Source: Eubacteriaceae bacterium
GTDB lineage: Bacteria; Bacillota; Clostridia; Lachnospirales; Lachnospiraceae
Assembly: GCA_910574915.1 (NCBI GenBank)
Contig: CAJTCR010000022.1
Coordinates: forward strand, 20,294 to 84,293
Direction of reading: 5' to 3'
Length of the DNA stretch: 64,000 bases
This document shows positions 8,092 to 16,864 of the stretch, piece after piece. A model generated the notes under the pieces. That model worked only from the letters and a program-made list of their open reading frames with translations, ran no database searches and was not told the origin of the DNA. Position 1 is the first letter of the stretch. Each line of letters opens with the position of its first letter. The position numbers and the translations under genes are program-made.

Positions 8092-8335
8092 AGCAGCCGG
8101 GAGAGAGGTTAGGTACACTCTGGCGGCGGCTTTGGAAGAATGGTTAGAATCGTTTGGTATTCTGCTGGAAAACCAGGGGCGCAGCCAAGCGGCACCTTTA
8201 GCTGCCCAGGCAGCGAACTAGGTGCCGCGACCGTCCACAGCCATAACGTGGCAGCAGGATACCTAGCGATTCTTACCATTCTGGAACTGACGCCGCCAGA
8301 GTGTACCTAGCCTCTCTCCCGGCGTCCCTTTTACG
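8092..8335 (-). repeat. Palindromic element B (full length, reverse orientation)
   Basis: An approximately 244-bp imperfect palindrome. The outer 33-bp arms beginning GCCGGGAGAGAGG differ at one position; the variable block is TTAGGTACACT on the left and CTAGGTACACT on the right. The inner arms carry GAATGGTTAGAATC and its degenerate partner GATTCTTACCATTC. The apex is GCGGCACC facing GGTGCCGC. The GGGACGCC end is on the right, so orientation is opposite to A and C. The rest of 7947-8361 holds no gene. Confidence 0.85.
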
Positions 8336-8361
8336 AAAAAATTCACCAAAACAATTCAACC

Positions 8362-8391
8362 TTGTGCTTTATATGAAGCTTATGATAAGAT
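8362..8391 (+). promoter_or_regulatory. Possible miaB promoter
   Basis: TTGTGC (8362-8367), an 18-base spacer and TAAGAT (8386-8391) lie just after element B. A start here excludes the upstream in-frame ATG inside the repeat as the miaB start. Confidence 0.45.
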
Positions 8392-8447
8392 ATGCAGTAG
8401 ATCAGAAATACCAACTATATGATAGAAATGGAGAAAAGTCAAGAGAA

Positions 8448-9914
8448 ATGCATCTGGAAATGAATTTAGATAAAATAGATTTAGATAAAATAGATATTCA
8501 TGCACAACCACCCGCACAGGAGCCTGCCAGACAGTACTATTTTATGGCAAAATGCCGCCGGATCGTGCAAAAAAAGGAGCAGGAGCTTGGGCGCAGGCTG
8601 ACTTGCCATACGGAGACGTTTGGGTGCCAGATGAACGCCAGAGATTCGGAAAAGCTTGCCGGTATTTTGGAGTTTGCGGGCTTTTTGGAAGCGGGCAGCG
8701 AGGAGGCAGATTTTGTTATCTACAATACGTGTACCGTTCGTGAAAACGCAAATAACAGGGTCTACGGCAGGCTTGGCTATCTGCATAACCTGAAAAAGAA
8801 AAATCCTGATATGCGGATCGCGCTGTGCGGCTGCATGATGCAGGAAGAGGAGGTTGTGGAAAAGCTGAAAAAAAGCTATCGGTTTGTTAACCTGATTTTC
8901 GGCACGCACAACCTGTATAAATTTGCGGAACTGCTTGCGGGCTGCTATGCGTCAGACCGCATGGTCGTGGATGTATGGGAACAGTCCGATCAGATCGTGG
9001 AAGACCTTCCGGTGGAGCGCAAATATCCGTTTAAGTCGGGTGTAAATATTATGTTTGGCTGCAACAATTTTTGCAGCTACTGTATCGTACCGTACGTCCG
9101 CGGCAGGGAAAAAAGCCGTGAACCAAGGGAGATTGTACGTGAAGTGGAGCGCCTTGCGGCTGACGGTGTTGTGGAGGTTATGCTGCTTGGGCAGAATGTC
9201 AATTCTTATGGAAAGACGTTTGACCCGCCGGTTTCGTTTGCGAGCCTGCTGCGTGAGGTAGAAAAGGTCGACGGCATTGCGCGCATCCGTTTTATGACTT
9301 CGCATCCAAAGGATCTGTCAGACGAGCTGATTGCGGTTATGGCGCAATCCAAAAAGATCTGCCGCCATCTGCATCTGCCGCTGCAGTCAGGAAGCTCTCG
9401 GATCTTAAAGGCGATGAACCGTAAGTATGACAAGCAGTCGTATTTGCGGCTTGTGGAAAAGGTGCGTGAGGCAATGCCTGAGATTGCGATTACGACAGAC
9501 CTGATTGTAGGCTTTCCGGGGGAGACAGAAGAGGATTTTCTGGAAACGATGGACGTGGTAAAAAAAGTCGGGTTTGATTCGGTGTTTACGTTTATCTATT
9601 CCAAGCGTACCGGAACCCCGGCGGCAAGGATGGAGTGCCAGGTACCGGAAGACGAGGTAAAATCCCGCTTTGACCGCCTGTTGAAAGAAGTGCAGGAGAT
9701 TGCGGCACAAAAAGCGCAAAAGCTGACGGGCAGTCTGCAAAAAGTACTCGTTGAAAGCGTCAATGACCACGACGCGTCGCTTGTCACCGGAAAGATGGAC
9801 AATAACGCTACCGTGCATTTTAAAGGAACCGCGGACATGGTGGGAAGAATTATGGATGTAAGGCTGCAAGAGTGCCGCGGGTTTTATTATTATGGGACGG
9901 CGGCAAATGAATAA
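8448..9914 (+). CDS. miaB: tRNA-2-methylthio-N6-dimethylallyladenosine synthase
   Basis: MiaB is a radical SAM enzyme that adds a methylthio group at C2 of i6A37 in tRNAs reading U-starting codons. Visible are the N-terminal UPF0004 cluster site (TFGCQMN), the radical SAM motif GCNNFCSYCIVP, and a C-terminal TRAM domain. The open frame reaches back into element B, but that N-terminus is repeat-derived. The start at 8448 (488 residues) follows a GGAG at long spacing; 8460 is possible. The MNLDKIDL extension before the core is common in clostridial MiaB. The 3' end overlaps the next gene. Confidence 0.93.
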   Translation: MHLEMNLDKIDLDKIDIHAQPPAQEPARQYYFMAKCRRIVQKKEQELGRRLTCHTETFGCQMNARDSEKLAGILEFAGFLEAGSEEADFVIYNTCTVRENANNRVYGRLGYLHNLKKKNPDMRIALCGCMMQEEEVVEKLKKSYRFVNLIFGTHNLYKFAELLAGCYASDRMVVDVWEQSDQIVEDLPVERKYPFKSGVNIMFGCNNFCSYCIVPYVRGREKSREPREIVREVERLAADGVVEVMLLGQNVNSYGKTFDPPVSFASLLREVEKVDGIARIRFMTSHPKDLSDELIAVMAQSKKICRHLHLPLQSGSSRILKAMNRKYDKQSYLRLVEKVREAMPEIAITTDLIVGFPGETEEDFLETMDVVKKVGFDSVFTFIYSKRTGTPAARMECQVPEDEVKSRFDRLLKEVQEIAAQKAQKLTGSLQKVLVESVNDHDASLVTGKMDNNATVHFKGTADMVGRIMDVRLQECRGFYYYGTAANE

Positions 9915-10305
9915 AAGCAGGAGTGCGCAAAGACGTCTGGCAAAGGCAGACCTGGTTTTGCTTGCCGTTTTGCTGCTGTTTGGAGTGCTTGCGTTTTTTG
10001 CAGTCCGTATGCTGACACAGAAAAACGGAACAGACGTGCAGGTACTGCTGCATGGGGAGATTTACGGGACGTACCCGTTGTCGGAGGAGCAAAAGATTCC
10101 GGTTCACCAAAACGGGACTGTGACAAATACGTTGCAGATCGCGGACGGGACTGTGAAAATGATACAGGCAGACTGCCCGGACAAGCTGTGTGTCCATCAA
10201 AATGCCATTGCGGGGCAGGGGGAGACGATTGTATGCCTGCCAAACCAGGTCGTTGTTCAGATCCTTGGAACAAAAGAACCAGGACTGGATTCGATATCGC
10301 GTTAA
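9907..10305 (+). CDS. NusG domain II-containing membrane-anchored protein
   Basis: About 132 residues: a basic N-terminus, one hydrophobic span (LVLLAVLLLFGVLAFFAV) and an extracytoplasmic beta-rich domain containing MIQADCPDKLCVHQ, typical of NusG_II proteins. The start at 9907 overlaps the miaB stop (ATGAATAA); an earlier ATG at 9892 is possible. In Firmicutes this family is usually next to the Gx transporter gene, as here, and sometimes near apbE-type flavinylation genes. The molecular function is not established. The two conserved cysteines could bind metal or a cofactor (inference). Confidence 0.8.
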   Translation: MNKSRSAQRRLAKADLVLLAVLLLFGVLAFFAVRMLTQKNGTDVQVLLHGEIYGTYPLSEEQKIPVHQNGTVTNTLQIADGTVKMIQADCPDKLCVHQNAIAGQGETIVCLPNQVVVQILGTKEPGLDSISR

Positions 10306-10326
10306 AAAAGAAAGGAAAGGCGGATT

Positions 10327-10839
10327 ATGAAGCAAACGGCACAGCTTAGCCTGTTTTTGGCACTTGCGCTGATATGCAGTTATATCGAGTCGCTGCTTCC
10401 GTTTCATTTTGGCATTCCAGGCATTAAGCTGGGGCTTGCGAATATTGTAGTGCTGCTGGCGCTGTATTATATGGGAGCAAAATACGCGCTGGCTGTTTCT
10501 GTGATGCGCATTTTGCTTGCCGGGCTTTTGTTTGGAAACTTGTTTAGCATTTTATACAGCCTTGCAGGCGGGCTTTTCAGCTTTGCCTGCATGGTGCTGT
10601 TAAAGCGCTGTGAGAAATTCAAGGTGATCTCGGTCAGCACGGCTGGCGGGATTGCGCACAATCTGGGGCAGATACTTATGGCAGCGGCGGTAGTGGAAAA
10701 CAGCAGACTGTTTTATTATTTTCCGGTGCTGTTTCTCGCAGGCGCGGTGACCGGAATTTTAATCGGGACAGTCGCACAGGAAATGCTGCTGCGCCTGCCT
10801 GTGGAACGGATGCAAACGTACAGAAAGGAGAAACCATGA
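10327..10839 (+). CDS. Gx transporter family membrane protein (heptaprenyl diphosphate synthase component I-like)
   Basis: This 170-residue protein has about five hydrophobic spans and Gly-rich segments such as FGIPGIKLGLANIV and SLAGGLFSFACMVLL, characteristic of the Gx_transp family. The name comes from glycine-containing transmembrane motifs; some members are annotated as heptaprenyl diphosphate synthase component I, but the membrane topology suggests an ECF-like transporter role instead. It follows the NusG_II gene by 21 bases with an AAAGGAAAGG Shine-Dalgarno and overlaps ruvA by 4 bases, so it is operonic with both. Confidence 0.8.
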   Translation: MKQTAQLSLFLALALICSYIESLLPFHFGIPGIKLGLANIVVLLALYYMGAKYALAVSVMRILLAGLLFGNLFSILYSLAGGLFSFACMVLLKRCEKFKVISVSTAGGIAHNLGQILMAAAVVENSRLFYYFPVLFLAGAVTGILIGTVAQEMLLRLPVERMQTYRKEKP

Positions 10840-11444
10840 TTTCATATATCAAAGGGAAGCTGGCGGATGTTGCCGCCGACAGTATCGTGATCGACGTATC
10901 CGGCATCGGCTGGCAGGTATACGTGCCGGGACAGGTCATTGACCGGCTGCCTGCCGTGGGCGAGACGGTAAAAATACATACATGGCTGCAAGTGCGGGAA
11001 GACGCGATGACATTGTTTGGATTTCTCACAAAGGACGATTTGCGGATTTTTAAGCTGTTAATCGGCGTCAACGGGATCGGCCCGAAAAATGCGCTGGCGG
11101 TGCTGTCTGTGATGACAAAGGACGATTTGCGCTTTGCCATACTGGGCGACGATCCAAAGGCGATTGCAAAAACACCGGGTGTCGGCACAAAGACGGCACA
11201 GCGGCTGATTTTGGAGCTGAAGGATAAAATCAGCCTGGAAGACGCGTTTGAGCAAAAGCTTGCGCATGTGCCAAAAGCCGAGGAGGATGCATCCGGCGTA
11301 AAAGCAGAAGCAGTCATGGCGCTCACGGCGCTCGGCTATTCTTCTTCCGAGGCTTTTCGGGCGTTAAACGGGATTGAGATTACAGAAACGATGGACGTAG
11401 AGACATTGTTAAAGCAGGCGTTAAAAAATATGGCGATGATCTGA
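10836..11444 (+). CDS. ruvA: Holliday junction branch migration protein RuvA
   Basis: RuvA binds the four-way junction and loads RuvB. The 202-residue protein begins [12 protein letters not shown] (OB-fold domain I), has helix-hairpin-helix motifs around [15 protein letters not shown] and [19 protein letters not shown], and a C-terminal domain III ([16 protein letters not shown]) that contacts RuvB. The start overlaps the upstream gene by 4 bases (ATGA). ruvB follows after 34 bases. Confidence 0.96.
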   Translation: MISYIKGKLADVAADSIVIDVSGIGWQVYVPGQVIDRLPAVGETVKIHTWLQVREDAMTLFGFLTKDDLRIFKLLIGVNGIGPKNALAVLSVMTKDDLRFAILGDDPKAIAKTPGVGTKTAQRLILELKDKISLEDAFEQKLAHVPKAEEDASGVKAEAVMALTALGYSSSEAFRALNGIEITETMDVETLLKQALKNMAMI

Positions 11445-11478
11445 TAACATCATTGCGTACAGAAAGGACAGGCTCTTT

Positions 11479-12471
11479 ATGGAAAAACGAGTGATTTCCA
11501 CGCAGATCCAGGAAGAAGACCTGGTAGTGGAAAAAAGTCTACGCCCACAGACGTTGGATGAATATATCGGGCAGGAGAAGGCAAAGAAAAACCTGAAAGT
11601 ATATATCGAGGCGGCAAAGCAGCGCGGGGAAGCTTTAGACCATGTGCTGTTTTTTGGCCCGCCGGGGCTTGGCAAGACGACGCTGTCTGGCATTATTGCA
11701 AATGAAATGGGCACCCATATGAAAATCACCTCCGGCCCTGCAATCGGAAAGCCTGGAGAGATGGCTGCTATTTTAAGCGGCTTGCAGGAAGGCGATATTT
11801 TGTTTGTAGACGAGATCCACCGCTTAAACCGCCAGGTGGAAGAAGTGCTGTATCCGGCGATGGAGGATTATGCGATTGATATTATGATCGGCAAGGGAGC
11901 GACGGCGCGTTCGATCCGCCTGGATCTGCCGCATTTTACACTGGTAGGAGCGACGACAAGGGCAGGGATGCTTTCAGCGCCACTGCGCGACCGTTTTGGC
12001 GTGATCCATCATCTGGAGTTTTATACGGTTGAGGAATTACAGACGATTATTCTGCATTCTGCCGCAAAGCTGGAGGTTTTGATCGATGCCGCAGGCGCTT
12101 TTGAGCTGGCACGCCGTTCGCGGGGGACGCCGCGCCTTGCCAACCGCCTTTTAAAACGTGTCCGTGATTTTGCCCAGGTCAAGTATAACGGCGAGATAAC
12201 ACAGGAAGTAGCATCGTGTTCCCTGGATCTTCTGGAAGTGGATAAAATGGGGCTGGATCAAAACGACCGGAATATTCTGCTTACGATTATCGAGAAGTTT
12301 TCCGGCGGCCCGGTAGGGCTTGATACGCTTGCGGCGGCAATCGGAGAAGACGCAGGGACGATCGAGGATGTATACGAGCCGTTTTTGGTGTTAAACGGAC
12401 TGGTCAACCGGACGCCAAAGGGACGCGTTGCGACAGACTTTGCCTACCGGCACTTTGGAATTTACAAATAA
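11479..12471 (+). CDS. ruvB: Holliday junction branch migration ATPase RuvB
   Basis: This hexameric AAA+ motor of the RuvABC resolvasome has 330 residues. Walker A is GPPGLGKTT, Walker B is LFVDEIHR, sensor 1 is in [10 protein letters not shown], the arginine finger region is in LRDRFGV, and a winged-helix domain forms the C-terminus ([20 protein letters not shown]). GAAAGGA precedes the ATG. No RuvC is in the window; in this lineage RecU (42813) would act as the resolvase. Confidence 0.97.
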   Translation: MEKRVISTQIQEEDLVVEKSLRPQTLDEYIGQEKAKKNLKVYIEAAKQRGEALDHVLFFGPPGLGKTTLSGIIANEMGTHMKITSGPAIGKPGEMAAILSGLQEGDILFVDEIHRLNRQVEEVLYPAMEDYAIDIMIGKGATARSIRLDLPHFTLVGATTRAGMLSAPLRDRFGVIHHLEFYTVEELQTIILHSAAKLEVLIDAAGAFELARRSRGTPRLANRLLKRVRDFAQVKYNGEITQEVASCSLDLLEVDKMGLDQNDRNILLTIIEKFSGGPVGLDTLAAAIGEDAGTIEDVYEPFLVLNGLVNRTPKGRVATDFAYRHFGIYK

Positions 12472-12519
12472 TGGTTGTCTTTCCTGAAAGAAGTCTGTAT
12501 AATAAAGACGGAGGATAAA

Positions 12520-14544
12520 ATGATGGCTGCTAAAAAAAGTACGGATGTAATGATTGCAGGAAAAGTATATACATTAAGCGGTTATGAGGAAGAAGGATAC
12601 CTCCAGCATGTTGCATCCTATATAAATACAAAGATTTCAGAGATTACGGAGCGCGACGAATACCGCCGGATTCCAAACGATATGAAGTCCATCCTGATCC
12701 AGCTTAATATTGCGGACGATTATTTTAAAGCAAAAAAACAGTATGAAGCCGCGGAAGAAAATTACAAGAAGGCAGAAAAAGACCTGTTTGAGTTAAAGCA
12801 TGAACTGGTAGACACACAGATGAAGGTGGAGGAGCTGCTTGAAAAGCTAAACCGCGAACGCCAGGAACGCAACCAGAAGTCAGACCGGGAAAACCGCATG
12901 GAGGAAAATTATAAAAGGCTGGAAGACCGTTACGAGGCACTTGCCGGCAATGTAAAGGTTGCAGAAGAACGCAACCGCCAGTTTGAGGAGATGCTGCGCC
13001 TGACACAGCAGGAAAAGCGCGAGATCGAAGCGGTAAACAAGGAACTACGCCTGAATAAGGAAAAGCTGGAAGCAACTCTGGCTGACGCACTGCTTGGCAC
13101 GGCTTCATCAGGCAAAGATACCGAAGAAAATTTTCCCAGCGACGCTTCCAACGGTCAGCGACATTCCAAGACAGAGGAAAAAAAACGACTGAAGGAAGCG
13201 GACTCTAAGCTGCTTACTGCAAAGCCGCCGACGAACGATGCCGATTCCAAGGCGTCTGTGCCACAGGCATTTGAAGCAGAAGATTTTTTGGCTCCCACAG
13301 AGCTTTCCAAAGAAGAGGTAAGAGAACTGCGGGATGCGGTACATGAAACAATGGCAGAGCTTTCTAAGGAAAAAGAGGACGCTGCCGGACAAGAAACGGT
13401 TTCCGGGCATGAAGTTCCAAAACAGGAAGTTTCAGGACAAAGAGTGCATGAACAGGAAGCTGCTGAACGAAAAGAAATCTCAGGACAAGAAGCTCATGAA
13501 CAGCAGATTGTCGGACCAGCAGACGTTCCAGAGCAGGGATCTCAAGTACAAAAAGGCGTTTCAGAACCGGGATCTCAAGCACCAGAAGAAGTCTTAGAAC
13601 CGGAACCTCAAGTAAAAACAGGCGTCTTAGAACCGGGATTTCAAACACCAGCAGACGTTCCAGAGCAGGGATCTCAAGTAAGAACCGGCATTCCGGTACA
13701 AGAAGAGCTTTTAGAACAGGAATCTCAAGCACGAACAGGCGTCTCAGAGCAGGGATCTCAAGTACAAACAGGCATTCCAGAACAAGAATCTCAAGTACAA
13801 CAAGAGCTTCCAGCACAGGAAGCTTCTGCACAAAAATCGCCTGAACAGGAAGTTCCAGGACAAGAAGATTCTATTCAGGAATCTCTTGAACAAGCAGACG
13901 GTTCCATACAGGAAGCCAAAGAACCAGGCGGGCTGTTTGTACCAAACAAACAGGATGATTCACAGGAACAGAACCGTTTCGGGCAGGAAAACATTCCAGA
14001 CCAGCAGAGCGTGAGACAGGAGCATTTGTGGGAACAGGCACAGCCAGACGTGGCAGATCACATAGTAAAAGAAGACCGTACGCAGTCCAAAGAAGAACAG
14101 CAGGAAGATCCGCCGCTTTTCAATCTGGATAATATTCCTGACGATGAAGAGGATTCGGAAGATGGCGTTTTGGGTGAGGAGCTGTTTGTAACGGCTAAAA
14201 AAGCGATTCCGATTACGCCAGCCTTGTCTGAGGAAGAGCTAAAGGAGCTGCTTGCGCCGGTGAAAGAACCGCATCCGGCGATGGCAGAGCTTTCCAAGGA
14301 GGAGCTGGAGGAACTGCTGGCGCCGACGGCAAGGCATGAGCTGACTGACGAGGGGCTTTTTTCGGAGGATGAAGAGGAAGAGGATGAATTTATCTCTTCG
14401 GTCATGTCTGAGGTGTCTGAATATGATGATCCTGAATTAAAAGCGCTTGCAAAGGAGATTGCGGAACTCGAGCGCCAGGAGCATGAACAGCGGGCGGAAA
14501 AAACAAAGAAAAAATCGAAAAAGAAACAGAAACGGAAACACTGA
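12520..14544 (+). CDS. ZapA-like cell-division protein with long repeat-rich tail
   Basis: 674 residues. Residues about 5-95 are a ZapA-like domain (DVMIAGKVYTLSGYEEE and a following helix), which in ZapA binds FtsZ. Residues 70-210 are coiled coil. A Gln/Glu/Pro-rich low-complexity region of about 340 residues follows, including roughly nine 11-residue repeats of the type VSEQGSQVQTG. An acidic segment and a basic KKKSKKKQKRKH tail end the protein. ZapA is normally about 80-130 residues, so the tail is exceptional. The start at 12520 has GGAGGA well placed upstream. It follows ruvB by 48 bases. Confidence 0.75.
   Translation: MMAAKKSTDVMIAGKVYTLSGYEEEGYLQHVASYINTKISEITERDEYRRIPNDMKSILIQLNIADDYFKAKKQYEAAEENYKKAEKDLFELKHELVDTQMKVEELLEKLNRERQERNQKSDRENRMEENYKRLEDRYEALAGNVKVAEERNRQFEEMLRLTQQEKREIEAVNKELRLNKEKLEATLADALLGTASSGKDTEENFPSDASNGQRHSKTEEKKRLKEADSKLLTAKPPTNDADSKASVPQAFEAEDFLAPTELSKEEVRELRDAVHETMAELSKEKEDAAGQETVSGHEVPKQEVSGQRVHEQEAAERKEISGQEAHEQQIVGPADVPEQGSQVQKGVSEPGSQAPEEVLEPEPQVKTGVLEPGFQTPADVPEQGSQVRTGIPVQEELLEQESQARTGVSEQGSQVQTGIPEQESQVQQELPAQEASAQKSPEQEVPGQEDSIQESLEQADGSIQEAKEPGGLFVPNKQDDSQEQNRFGQENIPDQQSVRQEHLWEQAQPDVADHIVKEDRTQSKEEQQEDPPLFNLDNIPDDEEDSEDGVLGEELFVTAKKAIPITPALSEEELKELLAPVKEPHPAMAELSKEELEELLAPTARHELTDEGLFSEDEEEEDEFISSVMSEVSEYDDPELKALAKEIAELERQEHEQRAEKTKKKSKKKQKRKH
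13380..13845 (+). repeat. In-frame tandem repeats in the ZapA-like gene (33-bp core unit)
   Basis: The best-conserved part (about 13510-13830) has around nine units of 11 codons with CAGGGATCTCAAGTA or a close variant in each. A looser set of about 9-10 codons (GQEVSGQ/HEQE type) lies before it. The units keep frame and differ mainly by point changes. Confidence 0.7.
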
Positions 14545-14580
14545 AAAACAGGCAGATAGATTAGAAAGCCTGTCAGCAGC

Positions 14581-14621
14581 AAACAGGGAAAAGGGGATGG
14601 AGTGGAATCCGTTCCCTGTTT
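14581..14621 (+). terminator. Weak intrinsic terminator or leader hairpin
   Basis: AAACAGGGAA (14581-14590) pairs with TTCCCTGTTT (14612-14621), followed by a short T/C-rich run. It lies between the ZapA-like gene and the U32 gene, 21 bases before the latter's start. Confidence 0.5.
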
Positions 14622-14642
14622 TCGTTCCGTATGGGAGTTTTT

Positions 14643-16856
14643 ATGGAGAGACAAAAACAGCCAGACAGTGCACAAAACAAAGGAGTGTCCGCACCAGAGC
14701 TGCTTGCGCCGGCAGGTTCTTTTGAGGTATGCAGGGCAGCCGTTTTTGCCGGGGCGGATGCGGTCTATGCAGGCGGCAGCCGTTTTGGAGCAAGGGCATA
14801 TGCACAAAACTTTACAGAGGAAGAATTACTAGAAGCGATCGATTTTGTGCACCTGCATGGAAAAAAACTGTATCTTGCAGTGAATACGCTTCTAAAGCAG
14901 GAGGAAATCAAAGAACTGTATGCGTATCTGCTGCCTTATTATGAGCATGGGCTGGATGCGGTGATTGTGCAGGACTTTGGAGTTATGCAGTTGGTGCGGC
15001 AGTGGTTTCCGCTTCTGCCCGTCCATATCAGCACGCAGATGTCGGTTGCCAGCGCGTATGGGTCTGCATATCTGCAAAAGCTCGGTGCGTCCAGGATTGT
15101 GACGGCAAGGGAACTGTCACTTTCAGAAATCTTTGCTATCCGCAGCCAGTCGGATCTGGAAATCGAATGCTTTGTGCATGGTGCACTTTGCTATTGCTAT
15201 TCCGGGCAATGCCTGCTTAGCAGTATGCTTGGAGGTAGGAGCGGCAACCGCGGGCGCTGCGCACAGCCTTGCCGTCTGCCGTATACCATACTGGACAGTG
15301 CGAAAAAGCCTGTCCAAAACGGGTATCCGTTAAGCCCTAGGGATTTGTGCACGATCGAGCACATTCCAGAGCTGATCCAGGCGGGCATTACTTCCTTTAA
15401 AATAGAAGGCAGAATGAAATCTGCATCTTATGCCGCAGAGGTGACCGCCGTTTACCGCAAATATATCGACCGATGGATGCAGTCTGGGGCAGAAGGCGTG
15501 GACAGCAGCGACTATAAACGCTTGCTCCGTGCCGGCAACCGCAGCGGGTTTACGGACGGCTATTATCATCGGCATAACGGGCAGGAGATGATTTCGATGA
15601 CGTGCCCTTCCCATGAAAAAGATTTGTCGGCAGATGCTTGCATGTTAAAGGAAAACAAGCTTCCGATACAGGCGAAAGCAGTGATAAACGTCGGTAAGCC
15701 GGCAAGGCTTACGGTATCGTGCGGGGAGACTTTTGTATCCGTCCTTGGCAGTATCGTACAGCAGGCACAGACACAGCCGCTTTCTTACAAGATGCTTGCT
15801 GCACAGTTGTCCAAAACCGGAAACACGCCGTTTACGGTCGAACAGATGGAAATTGATCTGGATGGATCGGTATTTTTGCCAAAGCAGGCGCTCAACCAGC
15901 TTCGCCGGGAAGCACTGGAACAGTTGGAAGCACAGATGCTGGCGCAGTACCGCAGAATCCCGGTCAGTGGCAAGGATCAGACAGGCTTTGGCGCAGCAAG
16001 CGGCATTTTAAAGACAGCACGGCAAGCGGTATTTACTGCGGTTGCAGAGGAATACTGGCAGCTTGACGCTGTATTGGAGCAGGATTTTATCAGCCGTGTA
16101 TATTTAGACAGCTCGATGTATAGCAGGGAGTGTTTTGCCGCACAATTAACAGCACAGGTTAAGCGTATCCATGCAGCCAAAAAACAGGCATATTTATCCT
16201 TGCCCGCGGTATTTCGCCAAAAAATGGCGCAGTTTTACCGTACGCAGTGGCAGAGCATACAAGACAGCGGCGTGGACGGGTTTTTAGTAAAAACGCAGGA
16301 TGAGCTTGGATTTTTAGACGCGGTGCAGGCGGATAAAAGACGATGTATACTAGATGACAGCCTGCACACGTATTCGGACGATACAAAAGCATGTTTTGCA
16401 AAAGAAGGATGGCTCTATGATACGGTACCGTTGGAGCTGAATAAAAAGGAACTGCGTGCCAGAAACAATACAAACAGCGAATTGCTGATCTATGGGCGTC
16501 TGCCTTTGATGACGAGTGCGCAGTGTATCCAAAACACCGCCGCGCGCTGTACGAAAAAGAGGGAGGTCTGGTATCTCAAAGACCGTTATGGCAAAGTGTT
16601 TCCGGTTCGAAATGTATGCAGCGAATGCTTTAATACGATTTACAATACGCAGCCGCTGTCTTTGATCCAGCTTTCAGAGGAATTAAAACGGCTGCATCCG
16701 GCTTCGTACCGGATCTGGTTTACAACAGAAGAGGAACAAACCGTCAGGCTTGTGCTGCAAAGCGTACGTAAGGCGTTTTTGGAGCATCAGGCAGTTACTA
16801 TGGCAGCCGTAGCCGGCGCATATACAAACGGGCATTACAAACGTGGGACAGAGTAG
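14643..16856 (+). CDS. U32 family protein (TrhP/RlhA-like, with DUF3656-type C-terminus)
   Basis: 737 residues. The N-terminal half is a U32 domain: ELLAPAGSFEVCRAAVFAGA at its start, then CFVHGALCYCYSGQCLLS and the cysteine cluster NRGRCAQPCRLPY. The C-terminal half resembles DUF3656 and related extensions. Family members once called collagenases are now linked to prephenate-dependent hydroxylation of tRNA (TrhP) or 23S rRNA (RlhA); four Cys residues bind an iron-sulfur cluster. Which RNA is modified here is not decidable from sequence. The start at 14643 is chosen for a GGGAG site 7-8 bases upstream. Confidence 0.85.
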   Translation: MERQKQPDSAQNKGVSAPELLAPAGSFEVCRAAVFAGADAVYAGGSRFGARAYAQNFTEEELLEAIDFVHLHGKKLYLAVNTLLKQEEIKELYAYLLPYYEHGLDAVIVQDFGVMQLVRQWFPLLPVHISTQMSVASAYGSAYLQKLGASRIVTARELSLSEIFAIRSQSDLEIECFVHGALCYCYSGQCLLSSMLGGRSGNRGRCAQPCRLPYTILDSAKKPVQNGYPLSPRDLCTIEHIPELIQAGITSFKIEGRMKSASYAAEVTAVYRKYIDRWMQSGAEGVDSSDYKRLLRAGNRSGFTDGYYHRHNGQEMISMTCPSHEKDLSADACMLKENKLPIQAKAVINVGKPARLTVSCGETFVSVLGSIVQQAQTQPLSYKMLAAQLSKTGNTPFTVEQMEIDLDGSVFLPKQALNQLRREALEQLEAQMLAQYRRIPVSGKDQTGFGAASGILKTARQAVFTAVAEEYWQLDAVLEQDFISRVYLDSSMYSRECFAAQLTAQVKRIHAAKKQAYLSLPAVFRQKMAQFYRTQWQSIQDSGVDGFLVKTQDELGFLDAVQADKRRCILDDSLHTYSDDTKACFAKEGWLYDTVPLELNKKELRARNNTNSELLIYGRLPLMTSAQCIQNTAARCTKKREVWYLKDRYGKVFPVRNVCSECFNTIYNTQPLSLIQLSEELKRLHPASYRIWFTTEEEQTVRLVLQSVRKAFLEHQAVTMAAVAGAYTNGHYKRGTE

Positions 16857-16864
16857 GAGAACGA

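Noticed and set aside
8301..8447. N-terminal extension of MiaB starting inside element B
   Set aside because: The extra residues derive from the repeat, there is no Shine-Dalgarno at 8301, and a likely promoter lies downstream of it at 8362-8391.
13364..13831. Minus-strand frame of 155 codons rich in Leu/Val/Ile repeats
   Set aside because: It is the antisense of the Q/E-rich repeats in the ZapA-like gene; the leucine-rich appearance follows from codon complementarity and there is no Shine-Dalgarno site.
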